DNA of 13,843 bases from the NCBI GenBank assembly GCA_003567575.1, contig PWZG01000297.1:1-13843 (forward strand). The letters run 5' to 3'. The position numbers and the translations under genes are program-made. Numbering within the stretch: the first letter of the stretch is position 1; every line of letters begins with the position of its first letter. The notes under the pieces are model-generated. The model was given only the letters and a program-made list of their open reading frames with translations. It searched no databases and was not told the DNA's origin. This DNA is from PVC group bacterium. Its GTDB lineage: Bacteria > Verrucomicrobiota > Kiritimatiellia > CAIKKV01 > PXCX01. Positions 1 through 7,920 of the stretch are shown one piece after another.

Positions 1-24
1 GCGATCTTTGTCTTCTCATTCTCC

Positions 25-127
25 CAGACAATGATCGCAAAGGCGACCGACAAAGGTAAAGATTAGGGTAAAGACGAGGGGTGGACGGATGCCTCTTTGT
101 CTTTGCCGTAATCTTTACCATTGTCTG
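25..127. repeat. Imperfect long inverted repeat
   Basis: CAGACAATG at 25-33 pairs with CATTGTCTG at 119-127, and GGTAAAGATTA at 55-65 pairs perfectly with TAATCTTTACC at 109-119. The left arm carries about 21 extra bases between these two blocks. A further partial match (AAAGACGAGG against CCTCTTTGTCTTT) lies near the centre. As RNA it would form a long interrupted hairpin. It is probably a degenerate intergenic repeat, though no second copy is present in the window to confirm this. Confidence 0.6.
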
Positions 128-148
128 AAAACACGGGAAAACCGGTCA

Positions 149-223
149 ACGATTACGTGGCACGATTACGCAACACGATTGCATGCGGCTTCCTCGTGTC
201 TCGTAATCGTCGCCCGTAATCGT
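149..223. repeat. Inverted CGTAATCGT / ACGATTACG units
   Basis: ACGATTACG occurs at 149-157 and 162-170, with a partial ACGATT at 175-180. Its reverse complement CGTAATCGT occurs at 202-210 and 215-223, and a related GGTAATCGT at 306-314. The units are in opposite orientation on the two sides of a short centre, so the block can fold back on itself. Spacers are irregular (3-20 nt) and the unit is very short, so this is not a CRISPR array. Confidence 0.6.
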
Positions 224-227
224 GCTC

Positions 228-292
228 CGTTCTCTCATGTCCCGAAAAACCTGGGTGCCGCACCCAGGGGCCCCCAATCGTTTGAGAGAACG
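228..292. repeat. Nested palindrome (two-stem hairpin)
   Basis: The outer arms CGTTCTCTCA (228-237) and TGAGAGAACG (283-292) are perfect 10-bp complements. Inside them, CCTGGGTG (250-257) and CACCCAGG (261-268) form a perfect 8-bp stem with a 3-nt loop. The nesting is too regular to be chance. There is no following T-tract, so a classical intrinsic terminator is unlikely. It could be a mobile palindromic repeat or a factor-dependent 3' end structure. Confidence 0.6.
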
Positions 293-403
293 GGAGGCCC
301 GAACCGGTAATCGTCGTCGCGATCGTCGTCTACCGATTCCCGTTTTTTGGGTGGATTTGATTGGTTTGGAGATCAAACAGATGCGTTTGCCCCTCAACCG
401 GGA

Positions 404-432
404 TTGACCCTGCTCGCCAAAGGTGTTATTTT
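404..432 (+). promoter_or_regulatory. Candidate sigma70-type promoter for the LapA-like gene
   Basis: TTGACC (404-409) and TATTTT (427-432) are separated by 17 bp, close to the TTGACA/TATAAT consensus. Transcription would start near 439, giving a leader of about 50 nt before the ATG at 490. It was found by eye from consensus similarity only. Confidence 0.45.
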
Positions 433-489
433 GAGTGTCGTTGTAACAGGAAATCAATAGTCGGTAGCATGGAAAGGAAGCGCCGCTCA

Positions 490-669
490 ATGAATAAAAG
501 AACTTTATGGGCTTTATTGTTGTTGCTGTTGGTGACGCTGGTGTTGATTCTGAATGCCGGCGGTACGATCAGGTTGGATTTCCGGATGTTCACCCTCGCG
601 GCTTCCAAGGCCGTTATCCTGTTGGTTTTTACCGTATTGGGGATGGTCATCGGGCTCTTGTTGCGATGA
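490..669 (+). CDS. Small LapA-like (DUF1049-type) membrane protein
   Basis: A 59-aa protein that is almost entirely hydrophobic. A first transmembrane segment lies at about residues 5-22 (W-A followed by a run of leucines). A short polar turn (NAGGTIRLDFRMF, 22-34) follows, then a second transmembrane segment at about 40-58 ending in Arg. Two helices joined by a turn with an I-x-L-x-F-like strand is the pattern of LapA/DUF1049 inner-membrane proteins, whose E. coli member helps in lipopolysaccharide assembly. At this length, family assignment rests on topology more than on specific residues. I chose ATG490 because it follows a good purine-rich site (AAGGAAG, 474-480). The same frame is open upstream to 361, but that part is charged and lacks a binding site. 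Its stop codon overlaps a possible ATG of the next gene in an ATGA arrangement at 666-669. Confidence 0.7.
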   Translation: MNKRTLWALLLLLLVTLVLILNAGGTIRLDFRMFTLAASKAVILLVFTVLGMVIGLLLR

Positions 670-728
670 AAAGTAAACTATGGATTTATTGTGATATGCG
701 ATGCCCGTTGACATTGCGGATGGAAAAT

Positions 729-1472
729 ATGTTGAAAACCCTCAAACGACGACGCATTTTTGTAACGATTATAGCTTTAGTTCTATATCATTCCCTTTCG
801 TTGATTATGATGACGGAAGCGTATGCCGGGGAAGCCAGTTGGCATGCATCTGGGGCATCCGCCCATGTGTGGCGGGGGATTAGCCGGCATGACAATGTAA
901 CAATCGGTTCGGGGGTGGAGTTTGCGGCACACGGTTTCCGTACCCGTGCATGGGCCTTTGTCCGCGCCGATGAACTGGATGCCATAGGCGACCAGGGTTT
1001 GATCGCCGAGACGCAAATCGATTTCATGTATCGTCTGCCTGTCCGTTCGTATACCCTTGATTTGGGGTATAGCGAGTACATGTTCAATGTCGGTCCCGAG
1101 AACACGCGCGAGGTGTTCGCGAATCTGGTCTTGCCGTTCAGGCGGTATGTGGATGTCATGACGCTGCTGGCTTACGATGTGGGCGTTCATGAAGACTATT
1201 ATCTTCGGTCCGGCTTACGGGTTCACGGCGAAATCTTTCCCTCGTTTACCGCGTTTGGCGAAGCCGCCATGGCCGCGGCAGGCAATGGATTTTCGATTGG
1301 CCCGAAAGGCGGCATGCATGATTACGGGTTCAAGGCGGGACTGTCCCATGAAATCAACCAGCGCTTGCGCTGGGGTGTGGACATGCAATGGACAGGAAGT
1401 CTTGATCACGATGTGTTGCCGAAACAGAGGGTCATAAGCCTGTTGACCTTTCGTCTCGCTGTCGATATTTAA
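729..1472 (+). CDS. Putative outer-membrane porin, TorF/Gcw_chp-like
   Basis: With the start at ATG729 the product is 247 aa. It begins with a positively charged stretch (KTLKRRR), a hydrophobic core and an AYA|GEA signal-peptidase site near residue 33. The mature part is made of alternating polar/hydrophobic strands. An early AHVWRGIS motif recalls the SDYVFRGIS-like opening of TorF-family (Gcw_chp) putative porins, and a later strand reads LDLGYSEYMFNV. The protein is therefore expected in the outer membrane as a beta-barrel; its substrate is unknown. It ends in Ile rather than the usual C-terminal Phe. Start choice is uncertain. ATG666 overlaps the stop of the upstream LapA-like gene, and ATG720 is also possible, but both lengthen the signal peptide and neither has a strong ribosome binding site. 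It is probably co-transcribed with the preceding gene. Confidence 0.6.
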   Translation: MLKTLKRRRIFVTIIALVLYHSLSLIMMTEAYAGEASWHASGASAHVWRGISRHDNVTIGSGVEFAAHGFRTRAWAFVRADELDAIGDQGLIAETQIDFMYRLPVRSYTLDLGYSEYMFNVGPENTREVFANLVLPFRRYVDVMTLLAYDVGVHEDYYLRSGLRVHGEIFPSFTAFGEAAMAAAGNGFSIGPKGGMHDYGFKAGLSHEINQRLRWGVDMQWTGSLDHDVLPKQRVISLLTFRLAVDI

Positions 1473-1486
1473 ACCGATATTTAAAT
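1463..1486. repeat. 12-bp tandem duplication across the porin stop codon
   Basis: CGATATTTAAAC (1463-1474) is followed directly by CGATATTTAAAT (1475-1486), so 11 of 12 bases match. The first copy contains the porin's TAA. The second lies just before the TTG start of the oxidoreductase and replaces the place where a ribosome binding site would be expected. It was probably made by replication slippage. Confidence 0.7.
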
Positions 1487-1488
1487 CA

Positions 1489-4332
1489 TTGAATCATACA
1501 CCTGTCAACCATTGGGTTCAGCTTGAACCGCGCGAATTACCGCTGTCGCGTGTTGCGGATGTAGCGGTGACCGGCGGGACGGTAGCGGCGGTGGCGGCGT
1601 CACTGGGTGCGGCGGAATGCGGTGCAAGGGTTTTGCTGGCTGCGCCACGCCTGTTCGTGGGCGAGGATTTATGCGGTACGCTGCAACTGTGGCGCGACAC
1701 GCTGCCCGACAATGATCATCCGTTACTGCGCAGGATTTTCGACGGCCATTCCTCCACGACACCGCTACGCGTGAAGCGTCTATTGACCGAACAACTCGTA
1801 GCTGCGGGGGTTGAGGTTTTACTGGGGTGTCTGCCGGTTGGGTTGATCGAGGATGACAACGGTAAACCGGCCGGGTTTGTTTTGGCCAACCGTGCCGGAC
1901 GTCAGGCAGTCGGCGCCAAAACCTTAATCGACGGCGGGATGCAGGGTTTGTTATGCCGTCTGGCGACTGCGTCAGTGATGGCGTTTGCGACCGATAAGGA
2001 AACAAACAGCGGCAGCCGAACACGGGTGTTTCGGATTGTTGTGGGCGGCGCGAACGCTTCCGGAACGGCGGCGGTTATGCCTGCGCATACGATTGCACAC
2101 GGCGCACGAGAGGGCGATAACACATGGGATGCCCATGTGTACAATCTCGATATTGAGGTCAATGGGTCATCGCCGGCGTCAATGTCTGAAGCCGAACAAA
2201 TTGTTCGAGATCGAACTTTTCGCCGGGGACAAAAACGGGCATCGGAAAGTATCTTCTTTCCGGAAGGCTATCCGGGATGGCGGTCAGACGTGGGCGATAT
2301 CCCATGGGTATCATCCGAAGCCGCCGGATGGACGGCCGGACGGCAGGCGGCGGGAAAGGCACTGGCGATGCAGGGACTTGAAGGCCTGCGTTTGCGGTTG
2401 TCTACAGATCCAGGATCTGTTCAAACATCGGGATCGCCTGTCGTATTGCGGGAACGGTTGAATGGATTGCGACCCACGGATCAACCGCGCGATCGTCTGC
2501 CGGCGGCCGCCGAACTGTTGCCGGTACTGGTCGAGGCGGACGTGATTGTCGTGGGCGGCGGAACGGCAGGCGCGGCGGCCGCCATTGCCGCAGCCCGCGA
2601 AGGGCGCAAGGTTTTGGTCGTTGAATTTCAGAATGCGCTAGGCGGCGTGGGTACGGTGGGATTGATCGGTAAACCGTATTACGGGTTGTCTATCGGTTTC
2701 GCACGCGGGGTTCCGTTTGTCGACGATGACCATGGATTGGAAGACAAGGCCGAATGGTTGCGGCGCAACTTGCGCGATGCCGGCGGCTGTATCTGGCTGG
2801 GGAGTCTGGCATACGGCGTCTGGATGTCGGACGACCGGACCTGCGGTGTAGCTGTCGCCACACCGTATGGTCATGGATTGGTGCGAGGCAAAGTGGTGAT
2901 TGATGCCACAGGCAACGCTGAGATAGCATCCGTAGCCGGCGCAAAGGTTGTGTTCGGCGACGACGGAGACGATATCGCGCTTCAAGGCGATGGCTTATCG
3001 CTGCATCCCCTGAGCCGCGAATCGGTGAACAGCGATTTTCTGCTTGTAGACGATTCCGATGTCGTGGATGTCTCCAGCGCCGTGCTCGGCGCAACGTTGG
3101 CCGTCGATTCCTACGCGGCATTTGACATTGCCGCATTCGTCCAAACACGGGAACGCCGCCGGATGGTTGGCGATTTTGTGATGACTTTGCTGGATCAGTT
3201 ACTGGAGCGGAATTATTTCGACACGGTAGTTATGTCGCATAGCGATTATGACGCGCACGGTTATCCCAGTCATCCGTATTTTACGCTGCTGCCGCACACG
3301 CCGGACACCCGTAAAGCCAATCATCCGGCTCCCGCGGTGCCGGCGGTCTTTACTCCTTACCGGTGCCTGTTGCCGCGCGGAATCGAAAACCTGCTTGTTG
3401 CTGGTATCGGGATTGGCATGCATCGGGATGCCTCCGCCATGGTTCGGATGCAACGCGATATGCTGAACCAGGGTTATGCGGTTGGATTGGCCGCGGTCAT
3501 GGCTGTGCAAGGGAACGTGCCGCCACGACAAATTGATGTTGCCTCCTTGCAACGGCGTCTGGTAAGCGAGGGGGCGCTGCCCGAATCCGTTTTGTCGTAT
3601 AAGGAACGGGCCATACCGACGGTGGCGGAAACGGATCATGCGGTGGCAACCTACATTGACGATACCTTAACGTACGAAACACGCAGCCATGCGCTGGCAT
3701 TATTGTTCAGATATCCGGAAGCCGCACGATCACGAGCGGCGGTTCATGAACTAGGGCCGACATTATCGAACCGTTCCGACGCGCGGTTGGCGCTTGCCAA
3801 GCTGCAGGGAATGCTTGGCGATCCTGCCGGAGTCGAGGAACTGATCGTTGCACTCGAGAGAACAGACTTCGACGCGCGCATACTACAGGGCGGCATGGCG
3901 GAATTTGCCCATTTGCCGACTCCGATGGATGCTTTAATCCTGTCTTTGGGATTTGCCGGCGACCGACGCGCCGTGGAACCGATCCTGCGAAAACTCGAGC
4001 AGTTGCGTCACGATATGCCGCTTTCGCATCATCGTGCGGTGGCGCTGGCGTTGGAACGATTGGCCGATTCACGGGCCGCTGCACCCCTCGCCGCCAAGTT
4101 GGGCGAGCCCGGTATGTCAGGGCATGTCATGATGGCGATAGAACCGCTCTTTAATCAGCCGGTCGAAAAACGGCGTCGTGAAGGCGCATTGCGTGAAATT
4201 GTCATGGCGCGCGCTCTTTTTCATTGCGGCGATTGCGAAGGGATTGGCGCGCGCATTCTTTCCGAATACCGCGGCGATGTGCGTGGCCTCTTCGCTCAAC
4301 ACGCTGCCATGGTTCTTGCCGAACGATACTGA
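1489..4332 (+). CDS. FAD-dependent oxidoreductase, two FAD-like modules plus HEAT-like C-terminus
   Basis: A 947-aa protein of the FAD_oxidored (PF12831-like) type, common in PVC and planctomycete genomes. The substrate is unknown. The second module has a canonical FAD-binding opening at about 352-386 (VIVVGGGTAGAAAAIAAA) with GGGTAG at 356-361, followed by KVLVVE and an ALGGVGT segment. A further FAD_oxidored-like segment (LLPRGIENLLVAGIGIGMHRDA) lies at about residues 628-650. The N-terminal module has a related but degenerate opening at about 24-50 (VAVTGGTVAAVAASLGAA), where one glycine of the GxGxxG is lost. From about 735 to the end the protein is Ala/Leu-rich and helical with HEAT-like repeats. 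The start is a TTG at 1489 without a clear ribosome binding site. The frame is open back to 1447 but contains no ATG, so the true start is uncertain. No signal peptide is visible, so a cytoplasmic location is likely. It lies 16 nt after the porin gene and converges with tilS. Confidence 0.8.
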   Translation: MNHTPVNHWVQLEPRELPLSRVADVAVTGGTVAAVAASLGAAECGARVLLAAPRLFVGEDLCGTLQLWRDTLPDNDHPLLRRIFDGHSSTTPLRVKRLLTEQLVAAGVEVLLGCLPVGLIEDDNGKPAGFVLANRAGRQAVGAKTLIDGGMQGLLCRLATASVMAFATDKETNSGSRTRVFRIVVGGANASGTAAVMPAHTIAHGAREGDNTWDAHVYNLDIEVNGSSPASMSEAEQIVRDRTFRRGQKRASESIFFPEGYPGWRSDVGDIPWVSSEAAGWTAGRQAAGKALAMQGLEGLRLRLSTDPGSVQTSGSPVVLRERLNGLRPTDQPRDRLPAAAELLPVLVEADVIVVGGGTAGAAAAIAAAREGRKVLVVEFQNALGGVGTVGLIGKPYYGLSIGFARGVPFVDDDHGLEDKAEWLRRNLRDAGGCIWLGSLAYGVWMSDDRTCGVAVATPYGHGLVRGKVVIDATGNAEIASVAGAKVVFGDDGDDIALQGDGLSLHPLSRESVNSDFLLVDDSDVVDVSSAVLGATLAVDSYAAFDIAAFVQTRERRRMVGDFVMTLLDQLLERNYFDTVVMSHSDYDAHGYPSHPYFTLLPHTPDTRKANHPAPAVPAVFTPYRCLLPRGIENLLVAGIGIGMHRDASAMVRMQRDMLNQGYAVGLAAVMAVQGNVPPRQIDVASLQRRLVSEGALPESVLSYKERAIPTVAETDHAVATYIDDTLTYETRSHALALLFRYPEAARSRAAVHELGPTLSNRSDARLALAKLQGMLGDPAGVEELIVALERTDFDARILQGGMAEFAHLPTPMDALILSLGFAGDRRAVEPILRKLEQLRHDMPLSHHRAVALALERLADSRAAAPLAAKLGEPGMSGHVMMAIEPLFNQPVEKRRREGALREIVMARALFHCGDCEGIGARILSEYRGDVRGLFAQHAAMVLAERY

Positions 4333-4395
4333 ACAATTCTGTTCTGTGCGTGCGCGATTAGTGCCCTTACGCTCAGCAACTAAACAACAGATTGT

Positions 4396-5847
4396 CTACT
4401 TTCTTTCGATACGTATCCGCAGCCTTGGGATGTTTGGGTTGGTTACCCGCCAGTGCTTACTGATCCGGTATCCAGGTAGCCAGACAACGTCTTCGCCGTG
4501 GACCAGCAGCGGAATTCGCGCACGTTCCAGCGCAGGGACTTTGGCGTCCGTTAGAATATCTTGAATTTTACGGGATCCTCCGGCGCCGGTTGGATACAGC
4601 CGGTCGCCTGGTCGCCGAAACCGTATTTTCAGCGGCAAATCTCCGGCGCCGGGCATTCGGATGGTTGTTTGCGCCGGGAAATATCCCGGGGTTCGGCCGC
4701 CTTCCCGGCTGAAAGGTCCGGTTTCCAGGGTGATTATTACGCGTAATCCCGGTTCGTCGAGATCAAGGAATTCGTTATGTGTCATGGGTAATAGCCATTC
4801 CCGGTCGTCTAACATGACGGGAGTTGTCGTCGGTGGTTCGTACTCCAACACATCGTTTTTGATTCGAATAGCGGTTTTACCGGCCAGAACGATGCGTCCC
4901 GGACAGCCGGCGACCAGCATGCGGTCCAGACGCTCGATTGTTGGCTGATCAATGCGCGGCCGCGGAATATTCAGGTGTTGCAACCAATTTGCGATGACCC
5001 GTTGGCGCAATGCGGCGGGGTGGGGCGTCAAACGGCGGCGATCGAGCGCCGGCTGGGTTGGCTGTTCATTGTTTATGGATTTCGTACGCAATGGTTTGAT
5101 TGTGCATTTGCGCGTAATATCCTGTGCAACGGTTTCAATCCATTCCCGGTCGAGTGTTGCCTGTTGCATGAGTTTTTGCAGCGCATTCCGAACACGGGGA
5201 TTAAGTCGCGATTCCAGCCAGGGCAACAATTCATGGCGGACCCGGTTCCGGCGATAGACGGGATTAGTGTTGCTGGGATCGTTACGCCAACGATACGCAT
5301 GTTCTTGTAACCACTTTTCGATATCGGGCCGTGCGATATCCAGCAGAGGCCGCACCAATAGCAGTCCGCTGCTCAGCGTTGTGCGGTACGGGATGGATGC
5401 CAGTGCATCCATCCCTGTTCCACGGGCCAGGTTCAAGAGCAATGTTTCGATCCGGTCGTCCGCGGTATGGCCCGTGGCGACCCTGGAAATATCCAGATGC
5501 CTGGAAAGCCGCATGAAAAAATCGTGACGCGCTTGCCGGCCTGCCATTTCGATTGATTGTCGGTTGCGGCGTGCCAGCATCCGTACATCAACGGTTTCGC
5601 GGTAACACTGCAAATTCATGGCGTCGGCTTGTTCACGGACGAATGCGGCATCGTCCGAACCTTGCGCACCGCGTAGTCCGTGATTGAGATGGGCCACAGT
5701 CACACGCCAATCATGGTTGCGGGCTAGGCGAACCAATGCGTGCAACAAGAGAATCGAGTCCGCGCCGCCGGAGACGGCAAGCAGAATGTGTGTCCCGTCG
5801 GGAACAAGATGATGCGTTGCAATCGTCTGATCAATGCTATCGAGCAT
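4396..5847 (-). CDS. tilS: tRNA(Ile)-lysidine synthase
   Basis: TilS uses ATP and lysine to convert the wobble C34 of tRNA-Ile(CAU) to lysidine, so that the tRNA reads AUA and is charged with Ile. The 483-aa product has the N-type ATP-pyrophosphatase P-loop SGGADS at residues 26-31. It also has HLNHGLRG at 53-60 and TGHTADDRIETLLLNLARG near 136-154, which matches the family's GHxxDDxxET motif. The C-terminal part (about 400-475, FRRPGDRLYP...GSRKIQDILTDAKVP) is the TilS_C tRNA-binding domain. Length is in the long, E. coli-like class rather than the short class. The gene starts 18 nt after the serS stop and is probably translated from the same message. No strong ribosome binding site is seen, so translational coupling is possible. 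It converges with the oxidoreductase over a 63-bp gap with no obvious terminator. Confidence 0.95.
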   Translation of the reverse strand: MLDSIDQTIATHHLVPDGTHILLAVSGGADSILLLHALVRLARNHDWRVTVAHLNHGLRGAQGSDDAAFVREQADAMNLQCYRETVDVRMLARRNRQSIEMAGRQARHDFFMRLSRHLDISRVATGHTADDRIETLLLNLARGTGMDALASIPYRTTLSSGLLLVRPLLDIARPDIEKWLQEHAYRWRNDPSNTNPVYRRNRVRHELLPWLESRLNPRVRNALQKLMQQATLDREWIETVAQDITRKCTIKPLRTKSINNEQPTQPALDRRRLTPHPAALRQRVIANWLQHLNIPRPRIDQPTIERLDRMLVAGCPGRIVLAGKTAIRIKNDVLEYEPPTTTPVMLDDREWLLPMTHNEFLDLDEPGLRVIITLETGPFSREGGRTPGYFPAQTTIRMPGAGDLPLKIRFRRPGDRLYPTGAGGSRKIQDILTDAKVPALERARIPLLVHGEDVVWLPGYRISKHWRVTNPNIPRLRIRIERK

Positions 5848-5865
5848 GACATGCGCCGCGCAGGG

Positions 5866-7158
5866 TTACGGTTGCGTTGCCTCGTCCGCCGGACGCAAGA
5901 TTTCGCAACCATCCATAAACGGTACCAGGGCGTCGGGAATACGAACGGAACCGTCGGATAGCTGATTGTTTTCCAGCAATGCTACGACCAGGCGGGGTAG
6001 GGCGACGCCTGATCCGTTCAGGGTATGGACGTAATCGGTTTTACCTTCTTTGGTGCGGTAGCGGATGCCGGCGCGACGCGCCTGGAAATCCTCGAAATTA
6101 CTGCAGGAAGATACTTCGAGCCAGTCGTTCTGACCCGGACACCACAATTCGATGTCGTAACATTTTGCCGCGGCAAAACTCAAGTCGCCGGTGCATAGGG
6201 AAAGGACACGGTATGGCAATTCCAGTGCGCGCAAGACGTCCTCGGCGTCGACAAGGAGTTTTTCCAGCTCGTCGTACGACGTCGATGGCTCCACGAATTT
6301 GACCATTTCCACCTTGTCGAATTGGTGTACCCGGATCAGGCCGCGCGTATCACGGCCGGCGGCGCCGGCTTCACGCCGGAAACAAGGGGTGTAGGCGGTC
6401 AGCCGGATCGGTAACGGTTGCTCGATGATTTCTTCGCGGTACATATTCGTCAACGGTACTTCTCCCGTCGGAATAAGGTACAGGTCGTCATCCGGCAGAC
6501 GGTACATGTCGTCCGCAAGTTTGGGTAACTGTCCCGTGCCGGTCATGGCGTCGGACGTACACAATACCGGCGGCCAGACTTCGGTATAGCCGTGGTTGCG
6601 AACATGCATATCGAGCATGAACCCGATTAATGCGCGTTGCAACCGGGCGCCCTGGCCGATCAGCAGCGGAAAACCCGAGCCGCTCATCCGGCTTGCGCGC
6701 CGGAAATCAAACAGTCCCAGCCGTTCGCCGATGGTGATATGGTCTTGAGGGTCGAACGATAATTCCTTGCTTTCGCCGACAGCATGGACCACTTCGTTAT
6801 CGGCCGCGCTGCTGCCGCGCGGCACGCTGGTGTGCGGAATATTCGGTAGCCAGGCCATTTGTTCGCTGAGTTTAGTTTCGATGTCCGCGACTTCCCGGTC
6901 CAGAACGCTGATGCGCTCGCCGATTCCGCGCATTTGCCGTTGTGTTTCCGTTATATCGTCGCCGGCTTTGCGGCGGTTTCCGATTTCTTTGGAAACGGTA
7001 TTGCGCTGACTTTTCAGCGATTCCGTTTCCTGCAATAACGCGCGACGCCGGGTATCCATCGCCAGCAGCGTATCTACAGTTGTACCGGGTTGTCCGCGCG
7101 CGACCAGACCTTCACGTATGGTTTCGGTCGCATGACGTATTTTTTTGATATCGATCAT
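5866..7158 (-). CDS. serS: Seryl-tRNA synthetase
   Basis: The enzyme charges tRNA-Ser with serine in the cytoplasm. The product is 430 aa, normal for bacterial SerRS. Residues about 1-105 are the N-terminal tRNA-binding arm, with a long charged coiled coil (from LQETESLKSQRN to EVADIETKLSEQM). The class II catalytic core follows. It contains a TGQLP/IPTGEVPLTN segment, motif 2 as CFRREAG near residue 260, and motif 3 as NGSGVALPRLVVALLENNQ near 383-402. Motif 3 differs slightly from the usual NGSGLAVGRT form but keeps the Arg. The start ATG (7156-7158) opens with IDIKKIRH, matching the usual N-terminus of the family, although its ribosome binding site is weak. It lies between the Pro-rich protein gene (55 nt upstream) and tilS (18 nt downstream). 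No T-box leader is visible in the short upstream gap. Confidence 0.97.
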   Translation of the reverse strand: MIDIKKIRHATETIREGLVARGQPGTTVDTLLAMDTRRRALLQETESLKSQRNTVSKEIGNRRKAGDDITETQRQMRGIGERISVLDREVADIETKLSEQMAWLPNIPHTSVPRGSSAADNEVVHAVGESKELSFDPQDHITIGERLGLFDFRRASRMSGSGFPLLIGQGARLQRALIGFMLDMHVRNHGYTEVWPPVLCTSDAMTGTGQLPKLADDMYRLPDDDLYLIPTGEVPLTNMYREEIIEQPLPIRLTAYTPCFRREAGAAGRDTRGLIRVHQFDKVEMVKFVEPSTSYDELEKLLVDAEDVLRALELPYRVLSLCTGDLSFAAAKCYDIELWCPGQNDWLEVSSCSNFEDFQARRAGIRYRTKEGKTDYVHTLNGSGVALPRLVVALLENNQLSDGSVRIPDALVPFMDGCEILRPADEATQP

Positions 7159-7213
7159 GGATTCTTATAGGGCGTTGATTTGGTTGGAACCGATGTCGGC
7201 AACAAGCTCAAGA

Positions 7214-7876
7214 TTAAAATTCGTTTGGTGAATAGGGTCGTACCGCGCGTGGCGGCCCGAGAATTTCACGGTGGAGTACCGCGGCCCGCCAGTTAATGAG
7301 ATCGGCTGCCTTGCGTTTGGCTGTAGGTCGCGTCTTAAGCAATGCCGGTGGTTTCAGGGTGGTCTGTCGCTTTTTCCCGGCCGCTGTCATGATCGGGGAG
7401 GTTAATCGTCCGTAACCGGTTGCCGGGCGTTGCTGACGCGGCATGGCTGGCGGCGGTTGTGGCGCGGACTGCAACGGTGGCGGCGATGGTCTGGAATGCC
7501 GGCGCGATTCCGCGACGGAATGCATTTGTTCGCTACGTTGCGGCGCCTTACGATCCGGCGCCGATCGCAACTGTGCTTGCGGTCTAGGCTCGGGTGCAGT
7601 CTTCACCTCGTCTTCGCCGACGTTTTCGCCCGATATTTTCCGCAGGAAATTCCGTAATTCGTCGTTGGGAGATACGGGGTCGGTAGTTATTGGGGGACGC
7701 GGCGTGGCGGTAGTGCGTTGGGCTGCACGGGGCTCCTCGAGGGGCTGGGCTTCATTGCGGTCCTTGTTCTTCTTTGCGAGGACCTGTGCAATAGCCCATA
7801 CGGCGCCGATCACTATCCAGATGATCAATTCCGCCGATAATTCCGCGAGAATTGGCATTGTCCGCAGCCATGTCAT
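7214..7876 (-). CDS. Membrane-anchored Pro-rich protein with EILGPPRA tail, floA neighbour
   Basis: A 220-aa protein of unknown function. It has one predicted transmembrane helix at about residues 13-34, followed by a basic KKNKDR stop-transfer region. Next is a short acidic/hydrophobic element, NDELRNFLRKISG (71-83). A long disordered linker rich in Pro, Gln, Arg and Ser fills about 85-185. The protein ends in a compact tail, INWRAAVLHREILGPPRAV, at about 194-212. From memory, hypothetical proteins of PVC bacteria encoded near floA/nfeD share this layout: an N-terminal helix, a DELxxFL-like box and a final EILGPPRA-type motif. The layout suggests a linear docking motif at the end of a flexible tether, facing the cytoplasm. 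The start is supported by GAGG about 10 nt upstream; Met7 is an alternative. It lies 124 nt downstream of floA and 55 nt upstream of serS, on the same strand. Confidence 0.75.
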   Translation of the reverse strand: MTWLRTMPILAELSAELIIWIVIGAVWAIAQVLAKKNKDRNEAQPLEEPRAAQRTTATPRPPITTDPVSPNDELRNFLRKISGENVGEDEVKTAPEPRPQAQLRSAPDRKAPQRSEQMHSVAESRRHSRPSPPPLQSAPQPPPAMPRQQRPATGYGRLTSPIMTAAGKKRQTTLKPPALLKTRPTAKRKAADLINWRAAVLHREILGPPRAVRPYSPNEF

Positions 7877-7920
7877 GTTGCTATATCCTCAATTCGATCA
7901 AGAAGCGCGGTGTGTTTAAG

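Larger units (their letters stand above)
1..489. other. Gene-free, palindrome-rich intergenic tract
   Basis: No open frame here resembles a protein. The short frames that exist are Arg/Ser-rich translations of repeats, with no plausible ribosome binding site. The tract is dense in inverted repeats, which are listed separately: an imperfect pair at 25-127, CGTAATCGT-type units at 149-223 with one more at 306-314, and a nested hairpin at 228-292. A candidate promoter lies near its right end. The left part could be the 3' flank of a gene outside the window, but nothing in it shows this. Confidence 0.7.

Noticed and set aside
149..314. Repeated CGTAATCGT units as a possible CRISPR array
   Set aside because: Units are only 9 bp, occur in both orientations, and have irregular spacers of 3-20 nt. 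No cas gene is nearby.
361..489. N-terminal extension of the LapA-like protein
   Set aside because: The extra residues are charged and unlike the family, no ribosome binding site is present, and the candidate promoter lies inside the stretch.
1505..4084. Several 60-170 aa frames antisense to the oxidoreductase
   Set aside because: They are high-GC shadow frames, rich in Arg/Pro/His, and overlap a clearly coding gene.
4333..4395. Bidirectional terminator between the oxidoreductase and tilS
   Set aside because: No stem longer than a few base pairs followed by a T-run could be found on either strand.
7159..7213. T-box leader in front of serS
   Set aside because: The gap is 55 nt and contains neither a specifier stem nor an antiterminator. 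serS also appears to be internal to an operon.
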